Shown in pieces: positions 15,306 through 21,560 of a stretch of 21,560 bases of DNA. Source of the stretch: Nitrospirota bacterium (GTDB lineage: Bacteria > Nitrospinota > Nitrospinia > Nitrospinales > Nitrospinaceae); assembly GCA_003229345.1 (NCBI GenBank), contig QIDN01000390.1, forward strand, positions 1 through 21,560, written 5' to 3'. The stretch's first letter is position 1; the number at the start of each line of letters is the position of its first letter. The notes beneath the pieces are model-generated. The model did no database searches. It saw only the letters and a list, made by a program, of their open reading frames with translations, and was not told the DNA's origin. The position numbers were made by a program, and so were the translations under genes.

Positions 15306-15307
15306 TC

Positions 15308-16378
15308 ATGTCCAATCTGGATTTAATTCAACTCGTCAAAGAAAAAGTTCAATTGCTGAAAGCCTATCGTGTGGAAAATATCGATTGCGAAATCAAACTC
15401 CACGCCAATGAAAACTCGTTTCCGCCGCCTCCGGAAATTCTCAAGCAGTTCGAAGAGGTTTTTAAATCCACCGAGTTGAACCGCTACCCGGACCCCGACT
15501 GCGGCTCCCTGAAGCAAACGCTCGCCAAGCGATTGGACGTAGCACCCGAAAACCTGGCTATCGGCAACGGGTCCGACGAGTTGATTCAGATCCTCCTGCA
15601 GGTTTTCTGTGATCCCGGCGAAACGGTCGGCTTTCCCGATCCCACCTTTGCCATGTACTCCATTATCGCTCAGGGAATGGGCCTGAAGTCGCAAACCCAT
15701 CCACTGGATGACCAATGGGATTTTAAAGCAGAACCATTTCTCGAAACCATGGAGGCCAGCCAGGCCCGCATCGCTTTTTTAAGTTATCCCAACAACCCGA
15801 CGGGCAATTGCTTTTCCGCGCGGGAAGTGCAAAAAGTCATCGAAAATTTCTCCGGCATTGTGGTGCTGGACGAGGCGTATCATGATTTTGCCGGGAAAAG
15901 TTTTCTTTCCGAATTGCCGAAACACAACAATCTGATCATCTTAAGAAGCCTGTCCAAAATCGGCTTGGCCGCCCTGCGGGTGGGATATGCAGTCGCGGAC
16001 CCCATCATCATCGACCAGATCGACAAGGTAAGGCTCCCTTACAACTCCAGCACCCTTTCCCAAAAATTGACAGAACGGTTGCTGAACCACTTCGCTCCCG
16101 TGCAAAAACAGCTGGACGCCCTGATAAAAGAACGGGACAGAATGATCCGGGAGCTCTCCAAATTCAAATCCTTCAAAGTCTTTCCATCCGACGCCAATTT
16201 CGTGCTCTTCCGAGTGAAACAGGATTCCGATGCCCTCTTTAAGCAGTTGATGGAAAGCGGCATATTGATCCGCGATTTGAGCAGTCACCCCCGCCTCAAA
16301 AACTGCCTGCGGGTCACCATTGGCACACCCGGCGAAAATAAGGCGTTTTTAGAGAAAATGTCACATATAATCAAATAA
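15308..16378 (+). CDS. hisC: Histidinol-phosphate aminotransferase
   Basis: The product has 356 residues, of PLP fold type I. Key residues are HANEN near 32-36, YPNNPTG with Asn163, LDEAYHDF with Asp188, SLSKIGLAALRVGY with the PLP lysine Lys217, and an Arg in LRVTIGT near the C-terminus that binds the substrate. It transfers the amino group from glutamate to imidazole-acetol phosphate in histidine synthesis; related enzymes also act on aromatic amino acids. It starts two bases after the gmk stop (TGATCATG). Placement next to gmk rather than in a his operon is unusual but seen in lineages with scattered his genes; the HisN-like phosphatase at 377 could catalyse the next step. Confidence 0.94.
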   Translation: MSNLDLIQLVKEKVQLLKAYRVENIDCEIKLHANENSFPPPPEILKQFEEVFKSTELNRYPDPDCGSLKQTLAKRLDVAPENLAIGNGSDELIQILLQVFCDPGETVGFPDPTFAMYSIIAQGMGLKSQTHPLDDQWDFKAEPFLETMEASQARIAFLSYPNNPTGNCFSAREVQKVIENFSGIVVLDEAYHDFAGKSFLSELPKHNNLIILRSLSKIGLAALRVGYAVADPIIIDQIDKVRLPYNSSTLSQKLTERLLNHFAPVQKQLDALIKERDRMIRELSKFKSFKVFPSDANFVLFRVKQDSDALFKQLMESGILIRDLSSHPRLKNCLRVTIGTPGENKAFLEKMSHIIK

Positions 16379-16416
16379 TTATGGATATTTGGGTCATTTT
16401 CTGATCTCCTATTAGT

Positions 16417-17466
16417 ATGGCAGGTCAACTGGCAAAATCATTTCGACAGCGGCTCCAATCCAGGCTGATTCTATTCTTCGCAGTGATGGGGGTCACGGGA
16501 ATCGTCTTTATCGTTCTCTTGTACAATTATGGCAATACCCCCGCCAGCTCAAGCCCAGTGGAGCAGGTAGTCGACATCAAACCCGGTATGAACCTCAGGC
16601 AAGTCGCCAATTTTCTCGCCGAAAAAAAATTGCTGGATGAGCCCAGCGCATTCGTCCTGTACACCTATCTTCAGGGAAAGCAAAACCGCATTCAGGCGGG
16701 AGAGTACCGATTTTCTCCATCTATTCCTCCCTGGAAAATCTTGGAGTCCCTGACCAACGGCACGGCCATTCTGTATACGGTCACGATTCCAGAAGGCTAC
16801 CGAATCACGGAGATAGCAGAATTATTTGAGAAAAAAGGCTTGGCGAACAAGGAAGCATTCATCGCGGAAACGCGCAATCAGAAATTACTGGATGCTCTCC
16901 AAATTTCTTCAGGAGGTAGTCTGGAAGGCTATTTATACCCTGATACCTATAAGTTTTCTAAAGCGGCAGGAGCCAAAAAGATCGTTAAAACCCTGGTGGA
17001 TACCTTCAAGCAGCGTGTCCAAAAACCCGAACTGATGCAACAGGCAAAAGCCGGAAAGCTCACGTTTCACGAAATCGTTACCCTGGCCTCCCTGATCGAA
17101 AAAGAAACCGGCCTTGGAGCGGAAAGAAAATTGATCTCTTCGGTTTTTCACAATCGTCTGGTTAAGAAAATGCGTTTGCAGACGGACCCGACCGTCATCT
17201 ACGCCATGGTCAATTTCGACGGCAATATCCGCAAAAAGGATCTGTCGATTGACTCGCCTTACAACACCTACAAGCATTTTGGACTTCCCCCCGGTCCGAT
17301 TGCCAGCCCAGGCCTGGACTCCATTCGGGCGGCAATGGAACCGGACCATTCGGATTTTCTCTATTTCGTTTCCCGCAAGGATGGAAGCCATCAGTTTTCC
17401 ACCAACTACAAAGACCATACCCGGGCCATCCAAAAATACCAGCTGAGCCACCGGGCTCGCGGTTGA
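16417..17466 (+). CDS. mltG: Endolytic murein transglycosylase MltG (YceG-like)
   Basis: The product has 349 residues. A single membrane helix lies at about 18-37 (LILFFAVMGVTGIVFIVLLY), followed by a LysM-like periplasmic segment (VDIKPGMNLRQVANFLAEK) and the YceG domain. The catalytic glutamate is Glu228 in LASLIEKET. Other markers are VFHNRLVKKMRLQTDPTVIY and SPYNTYKHFGLPPGPIASPG. The enzyme cleaves nascent glycan strands in the periplasm and acts as a terminase of peptidoglycan polymerisation. It follows hisC by 38 bp, with no terminator between. No Shine-Dalgarno is visible before the ATG at 16417. Confidence 0.95.
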   Translation: MAGQLAKSFRQRLQSRLILFFAVMGVTGIVFIVLLYNYGNTPASSSPVEQVVDIKPGMNLRQVANFLAEKKLLDEPSAFVLYTYLQGKQNRIQAGEYRFSPSIPPWKILESLTNGTAILYTVTIPEGYRITEIAELFEKKGLANKEAFIAETRNQKLLDALQISSGGSLEGYLYPDTYKFSKAAGAKKIVKTLVDTFKQRVQKPELMQQAKAGKLTFHEIVTLASLIEKETGLGAERKLISSVFHNRLVKKMRLQTDPTVIYAMVNFDGNIRKKDLSIDSPYNTYKHFGLPPGPIASPGLDSIRAAMEPDHSDFLYFVSRKDGSHQFSTNYKDHTRAIQKYQLSHRARG

Positions 17467-17490
17467 TAAAAAATACTATATATTTATACA
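17463..17490 (+). promoter_or_regulatory. Sigma70-type promoter for the TPR gene
   Basis: TTGATA (17463-17468) and TATACA (17485-17490) are spaced by 16 bp. The -35 box overlaps the mltG stop codon (17464-17466). Transcription would begin near 17497 and give a leader of about 150 nt that contains the inverted repeats at 17492-17545. Confidence 0.5.
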
Positions 17491-17491
17491 G

Positions 17492-17545
17492 TTACGCATA
17501 TCTACGTAAAGCAACAGATTATCTGTTTGCGCCTCTCAATTGAGA
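17492..17545. promoter_or_regulatory. Three evenly spaced inverted repeats (possible operators)
   Basis: TTACG-N8-CGTAA (17492-17509), AACAGAT-T-ATCTGTT (17513-17527) and TCTCAATTGAGA (17534-17545) follow one another. Their centres are 19.5 bp apart each time, close to two DNA turns. They lie at and just after the predicted start of transcription. Their half-sites do not share one sequence. Confidence 0.4.
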
Positions 17546-17646
17546 TTCATCCTCCCTACCCCAGCAGTCGCAATTATTGCTTTCACCACTTGTTTTTTTA
17601 GCGTACTTTGACGATAAGAAACCAATAAACCCCTACCCCATGTCTC

Positions 17647-19911
17647 ATGAAATTTAAAATCATACTCTCATTTCTACTACTTCTGACCTGGCATCTGCCC
17701 GCGAGTGCGGATTTCCTAAGAATCGACGAGTACAAAGCCGCACTCAAGGTCGATCCCAGGGATCATATCGCACATTACGGTTTGGGCCGGGCTTACCGGC
17801 AAATGGGGTTGTACGAGGACGCCATCAATGAATTTGAGGAAGTTTTAAAATTGGAACCGTTGTTCCCGGCCGCTTATTTTGAAGCCGGCGAAAGCCATAA
17901 AGCCTTAAAACGTTTCAAACAAGCCGCGAATGCCTATCTGGAGGCGGTCCAAATGGACCCTCATTATCCCGAAGCCCAATACGGATTGGGTGATACCTAC
18001 CGCATTATGGGACGGTATGCGGCGGCCATTGATCACCTGAAGGAGGCCATCCGCCTCAATCCGAATCTCAGCGAACCCTATTTTGCCTTGGGGAAAACCC
18101 ATGCCGCTCAAGGCAATCACAAACGCGCCATCCAGGAATACAACAAAGCGCTTAATTTGAATCCCCTGCAACCGGAGTGGCTGTACGCCCTGGGCCAGAG
18201 CTACGAAGTCAAAAAACAATACCGGCGGGCCATGGCGGAATACCGCCAGGTGCTGGATCTGGATGCCAATTTTTACCGGGCCTATTCCGGCATCGGGCGG
18301 ATTTACTTCAAACAGGGGAAACCGCGCAGGGCCTTGCCACTCTTGAAGGACGCCTTGCTGGTTTACCCGAAGGACGATGCCGCGCTGGACTACCTCGGGC
18401 GCGTCTACTTTGCCCTGGGCCAGCATAAGAAAGCCCTTCACCATTTGGAGCAATTGATCCAGGTTCGTCCGAAAAGCGCTGAGGCTCATTTCCAGTTGGG
18501 CGAAGCCTACATGTCCCGAAATAACTATTCCAAGGCCAGCCATTATTTTCAGGAAGCCGTTCGGTTGGACGACCGCCATAAACGGGCGCACTTCCAGCTG
18601 GCGAAATCTTTTGAGAAGCTAAACGACTTGGAGCAGGCGGCGCGGGAATATGGCCGGGTCGTACAAATCGATCCTAAACATTCACGCGCCTATTTCCGAC
18701 TGGGCCATATCCATATTAATTTGAAGCAGTACGACCAAGCCGTGAAAGCTTATGAAGCGGTGCTTCGGATCCAACCCTTAAATAAGGATGCCCAGGAGCA
18801 ACTGGCCATCGCTTACGTTCATATCGGGAATTACAAGAACGCGATTCAGGGCTTTCAAAAAATCTTAAAGCACAAATCCAAGTCGGCGGATCTCTGGTTC
18901 CAGTTGGGGAAAGCTCATTATTTTGAAAACAATTACCGGGAAGCAATTCCCGCGCTCCATGAGTCCTTGCGCCTGAATCCCAATGTTGCCTGGGCCTATT
19001 TTTATCTGGGTGAGTCCTATCTGAAATCAGGAAATCTCAAACAGGCCACTCGGCCCTATCGCAAGGCGTTGTCTTTGAACCCTGAATTGACCGAAGCCGA
19101 ACTCAGCTTGGGCATTGCTTACACACAACTCCACCAGCCGAAATACGCTTTGTTTTATCTGATAAAAGTGATCGAACGGGACAGCAAAAATTCAGAACTG
19201 TATTTGCTGATGGCGGAAAACTATTTGAGGCTCGGCAAACACAAGGAAGCTATCGCCCCTTACAAAAAAGCGCTGGAGGTAGACCCGAGCAATCAAAAAA
19301 TATGGCTCCACCTGGGAACGATTTATCTGAAAATGAAACGGTACGATGATGCGATCGAGACCTATCACAAAGTTTTACAACTGTCCCCCAACAACCCTCT
19401 CATTTATTACGAGATGGGGAAAGTCAATACCACCGTGGGGCGTCACGAAACAGCCCTTAATGCCTATGTCAAGGCCATCCAGCTTCGGCCCAATTATCTG
19501 AAAGCGCGTTACCGCCTGGGCCTGTTATTGGAATTAATGGGGAGGCAAAAAGAAGCGATCAAACTATTTCAATCCGCTCTGAAAATTCAGCATAAAGGGG
19601 ATCGCATCTATCTCAGCCTGGCCTGGGCTTTGACCGAAGAGAAGCGGTTCTACGAAGCGGTGGATATCCTGAACAAGTCGATCACGCGGAACCCGAAAAA
19701 TCCGGAGTCCCACTATGCCTTGGGATGGGCTTATCAGGGATTGGGACGCATGCCGCTGGCGGTTCAATCTTATCAGGAAGCCCTGCGCCTCAACCCCAGC
19801 CATTCGGGAGCCCAGTTCAAATTGAATCTTGTCCAGGCCCAGATGAAAGGCATGGACCCCGTCCCGGTTTCCACAACTCCCTTGATACCCGTACCCATCT
19901 TGGAAGATTGA
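17647..19911 (+). CDS. Exported protein made of about 20 tetratricopeptide repeats
   Basis: The product has 754 residues. MKFKIILSFLLLLTWHLPASA is a signal peptide, with cleavage predicted after residue 21. From about residue 40 to 730 the protein is an unbroken chain of 20 TPR units plus a partial one, every unit exactly 34 residues (pattern ...A-x-Y-x-L-G-x-A/S-Y...Y-x-x-A-I-x-x-Y-x-x-A-L-x-L-x-P). A short proline-rich tail (PVPVSTTPLIPVPILED) ends it. There is no enzymatic domain. Such arrays form superhelical protein-binding scaffolds; here it would act in the periplasm or at the outer membrane, perhaps in assembly of envelope complexes. The start ATG at 17647 has no strong ribosome site. 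It appears to be its own transcription unit. Confidence 0.88.
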   Translation: MKFKIILSFLLLLTWHLPASADFLRIDEYKAALKVDPRDHIAHYGLGRAYRQMGLYEDAINEFEEVLKLEPLFPAAYFEAGESHKALKRFKQAANAYLEAVQMDPHYPEAQYGLGDTYRIMGRYAAAIDHLKEAIRLNPNLSEPYFALGKTHAAQGNHKRAIQEYNKALNLNPLQPEWLYALGQSYEVKKQYRRAMAEYRQVLDLDANFYRAYSGIGRIYFKQGKPRRALPLLKDALLVYPKDDAALDYLGRVYFALGQHKKALHHLEQLIQVRPKSAEAHFQLGEAYMSRNNYSKASHYFQEAVRLDDRHKRAHFQLAKSFEKLNDLEQAAREYGRVVQIDPKHSRAYFRLGHIHINLKQYDQAVKAYEAVLRIQPLNKDAQEQLAIAYVHIGNYKNAIQGFQKILKHKSKSADLWFQLGKAHYFENNYREAIPALHESLRLNPNVAWAYFYLGESYLKSGNLKQATRPYRKALSLNPELTEAELSLGIAYTQLHQPKYALFYLIKVIERDSKNSELYLLMAENYLRLGKHKEAIAPYKKALEVDPSNQKIWLHLGTIYLKMKRYDDAIETYHKVLQLSPNNPLIYYEMGKVNTTVGRHETALNAYVKAIQLRPNYLKARYRLGLLLELMGRQKEAIKLFQSALKIQHKGDRIYLSLAWALTEEKRFYEAVDILNKSITRNPKNPESHYALGWAYQGLGRMPLAVQSYQEALRLNPSHSGAQFKLNLVQAQMKGMDPVPVSTTPLIPVPILED

Positions 19912-20132
19912 GTCCAACCTCGCCCAACCAAGGTAACCCGCTGATTTTTTTCAACCTCGCATTGTTTTGAAACGGGTTCAAGCGGGTCTTCCAAAATCCT
20001 TTGCTGGTCCCAAAAACCCCAAATTCTTCTAAAATCCAACCCCCTTGAACCCCTTCAAAAATTGGCGGTTAAACCGATCCCCCGGCAGAATCGAAGTAAC
20101 AATAACATCACATTTTCGGCCCTATATTTAAG
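19912..20132. other. Intergenic region without recognisable genes
   Basis: Between the TPR gene and the nuoE promoter the plus strand is C-rich, with scattered AACCCC runs. I see no open reading frame, RNA gene or convincing terminator hairpin. Confidence 0.5.
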
Positions 20133-20162
20133 TTGACAGTCGCCGGACCCCCCCTATATACT
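20133..20162 (+). promoter_or_regulatory. Strong sigma70-type promoter of the nuoE-nuoG unit
   Basis: A perfect TTGACA (20133-20138) is followed by TATACT (20157-20162) with an 18-bp spacer, or TATATA (20155-20160) with 16 bp. Transcription would begin near 20169, leaving a leader of about 100 nt. Within it GGGAGTCT (20217-20224) pairs over 8 positions with AGGCTCCC (20229-20236) around a CAGC loop; no T tract follows, so this hairpin is not a terminator. Confidence 0.65.
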
Positions 20163-20269
20163 TCGGATTTCGTTTTGGATTTGATATAGTTGAATCGCGA
20201 ATATCCTTGTAAAATTGGGAGTCTCAGCAGGCTCCCGATACTTGGCAACCCCTATTTTGGAATCTTTTC

Positions 20270-20797
20270 ATGGATACCCCGGATAACGAAAATACAGCCG
20301 AAGAAACCGCGACCGAAACCGCTCCGGAAGAAAAAAAGATCTGCATGGAAACGGTTTGCCGGGTACTGGATAGTTTTCCCAACCGGTCCCGGCGGTATCT
20401 GATTCCGATGTTGTCGAAAATCCAGGCGGAGTTCCGTTTTCTCCCTGAGGACGTCATCAAACTGGTGATGAAGGAACTAAAAATTACCCGTGCGGAAATT
20501 TATGGGGTGATTTCTTTTTATCATCAATTCCGGGTCACCGAGCCGGGGAAATATATATACAGATTGTGTTATGGTACCGCCTGCTTTGTGAAAGGAGCGC
20601 CCATCATTGCCGAGAAATTGAAGGAAAAATACCACATCGGGCAGGGAGAAACGGATGAAACCAAGCTGTTCACTCTGGAATTTGCTTCCTGTCTGGGGAA
20701 CTGTGGCGCCGCGCCCATGGCCATTATCGGGGACGATACCTACGGCAGTATCGACCCTGAAAAAACCATCGAAATCGCTAAAAACTATACCCTTTAA
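20270..20797 (+). CDS. nuoE: NuoE-type [2Fe-2S] thioredoxin-like subunit of NADH dehydrogenase or related complex
   Basis: The product has 175 residues. The first 25 are acidic and probably disordered. The rest is the NuoE/HoxE fold: a helical part (YLIPMLSKIQAEFRFLPEDVIKLVMKEL, then EIYGVISFYHQF) and a thioredoxin-like [2Fe-2S] domain. The four cluster ligands are intact: CYGTAC (C-x4-C) and CLGNC (C-x3-C). The N1a-type cluster accepts or buffers electrons near the flavin of the F subunit in complex I, NAD-linked hydrogenases and NAD-linked formate dehydrogenases. It is the first gene after a strong promoter. The next gene, 32 bp later, is of G type, not the F subunit usually expected, so assignment to complex I proper is not certain. 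Confidence 0.9.
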   Translation: MDTPDNENTAEETATETAPEEKKICMETVCRVLDSFPNRSRRYLIPMLSKIQAEFRFLPEDVIKLVMKELKITRAEIYGVISFYHQFRVTEPGKYIYRLCYGTACFVKGAPIIAEKLKEKYHIGQGETDETKLFTLEFASCLGNCGAAPMAIIGDDTYGSIDPEKTIEIAKNYTL

Positions 20798-20829
20798 TTG
20801 TTAATGAAACCAAGGAGCCCATAGCTGTT

Positions 20830-21560
20830 ATGAGCACCGTTGTTAAAAAAACGATCAATTTTACTCTGAATGGAGAACCCATCACCGCTCCCGAGGGAAC
20901 GGTGATTCTGGACGCCGCCAAACGAAAAGGCGTCTTTATAACCAATTTGTGCTCCAGTCCGAAACTGAAACCCTTCGCCGCCTGCCGCACCTGCATGGTG
21001 GAAACCGTGGTCGACGGTAAAAAGGAGCTGGTGTATTCCTGCACCCACCCGGTCTCCGAAGGGATGGCAGTGAAAACCGAAACCGAGGAAACCGACCGCT
21101 ATAACAAATCCTGCCTGGAAATGCTGTTGGTCGAACACCCTCTGGACTGCCCCATATGTGACAAATCCGGAGTGTGCCCTCTACAAGACAACACCGATGC
21201 CTTGAGCATGTACAACGGGCGTTTTGAAATCCAGCGGCGCAACGAACCGAGCATCAAGACCAATCCCATCATCGAGTTTTATCTCAACCGATGCATCATG
21301 TGCGGCATGTGCGTTCGTATCTGTGATGAAACCCAGGGCGTGCAGGCACTCGATTATCACAAGCGCGGTTACAAAATCACCATCGGTACCGCCAACGAAG
21401 AACCGTTGGATTGCGAATTCTGCGGGCAATGCATCACCATCTGCCCTACCGGCGCTTTGATGGACCTGACCTCCCAAGCACGGGGGCTGGCCAACATGTT
21501 CACCAATACGGAGACTACCTGTAATTTCTGTTCGTGGGGCTGTACGATCAAACTGGAAAC
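20830..21560 (+). CDS. nuoG: NuoG / NAD-linked formate dehydrogenase alpha-like Fe-S subunit, N-terminal part
   Basis: An ATG at 20830 opens a frame that runs off the window after 243 codons. The start follows AAGGAG by 12 bases. Domains in order: a plant-type [2Fe-2S] ferredoxin (NLCSSPKLKPFAACRTCMVE, later YSC); the His-Cys [4Fe-4S] motif HPLDCPICDKSGVCPLQD (H-x3-C-x2-C-x5-C); two [4Fe-4S] ferredoxin motifs (CIMCGMCVRIC and CEFCGQCITICPTGAL); and the start of a molybdopterin-oxidoreductase [4Fe-4S] domain, TTCNFCSWGCTIKLE. HoxU proteins stop before this last motif, so HoxU is unlikely. NuoG of complex I and the alpha subunit of NAD-dependent formate dehydrogenases share this layout, and the catalytic region that would separate them is outside the window. 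Confidence 0.85.
   Translation, partial: MSTVVKKTINFTLNGEPITAPEGTVILDAAKRKGVFITNLCSSPKLKPFAACRTCMVETVVDGKKELVYSCTHPVSEGMAVKTETEETDRYNKSCLEMLLVEHPLDCPICDKSGVCPLQDNTDALSMYNGRFEIQRRNEPSIKTNPIIEFYLNRCIMCGMCVRICDETQGVQALDYHKRGYKITIGTANEEPLDCEFCGQCITICPTGALMDLTSQARGLANMFTNTETTCNFCSWGCTIKLE

Noticed and set aside
17905..18591. 228-residue open frame on the minus strand inside the TPR gene
   Set aside because: It is antisense to regular TPR codons; the repetitive codon pattern keeps the opposite frame open. No independent coding signal.
1..21560. CRISPR array, insertion sequence, prophage or tRNA genes
   Set aside because: I looked through all gaps and found no regularly spaced direct repeats, transposase or integrase motifs, terminal inverted repeats or tRNA-like T-loop sequences.

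Overview
The window reads as a chromosomal stretch of a free-living Gram-negative bacterium of roughly balanced base composition, with mostly housekeeping genes on both strands. I see no phage, insertion sequence, CRISPR array, rRNA or tRNA. The gene mix (GltA, an NuoE/NuoG-type module, a sulfite/nitrite reductase fused to a TusA domain, Nfu, ClpS, long TPR proteins) would fit Nitrospinota or a similar deep-branching, possibly autotrophic lineage. That placement is an inference from gene content, not something the sequence proves.

Layout. Bases 1-1560: the N-terminal part of a membrane-anchored formylglycine-generating-enzyme-like protein (minus, cut by the window edge), a HisN-type inositol-monophosphatase-family phosphatase, and a convergent DUF2203 protein. 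Bases 1560-3520: a probable frame-disrupted small minus-strand gene, a small exported protein of unknown function followed by a very good intrinsic terminator, an unknown exported protein whose start codon lies inside that terminator, and a DUF1566 protein. Bases 3550-5150 (minus): a dicarboxylate/amino-acid:cation symporter translationally coupled to a half-size TauE/SafE permease. Bases 5270-8350: citrate synthase, ClpS, a DUF3108 exported protein, and an unknown 114-residue protein that shares an operon with an Nfu-type Fe-S carrier (to 9136). Bases 9395-11020: YraN, a small membrane protein, and an isoprenylcysteine-methyltransferase-like membrane protein.

Bases 11200-17466 look like one long plus-strand run. 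It starts with a reductase of siroheme/[4Fe-4S] type carrying a C-terminal TusA domain, preceded by a leader that can fold. It continues with YicC, guanylate kinase, HisC and MltG, closely spaced. Bases 17463-19911: an exported protein built almost only of 34-residue TPR units, with its own promoter and three evenly spaced inverted repeats. Bases 20133-21560: a strong sigma70-like promoter drives an NuoE-type subunit followed directly by an NuoG/formate-dehydrogenase-alpha-like subunit that runs off the end.

Functional links: HisN and HisC can supply two late steps of histidine synthesis, though they are not in one operon. The reductase-TusA fusion, Nfu and the NuoE/NuoG pair all depend on sulfur or Fe-S chemistry. 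The most interesting items are the reductase-TusA fusion with its structured leader, the E-then-G order without an F subunit between, the ClpS with an altered degron pocket, the evenly spaced palindromes before the TPR gene, and the broken small ORF at 1678-1910. I found no clear defence, mobile or wholly new multi-gene system.
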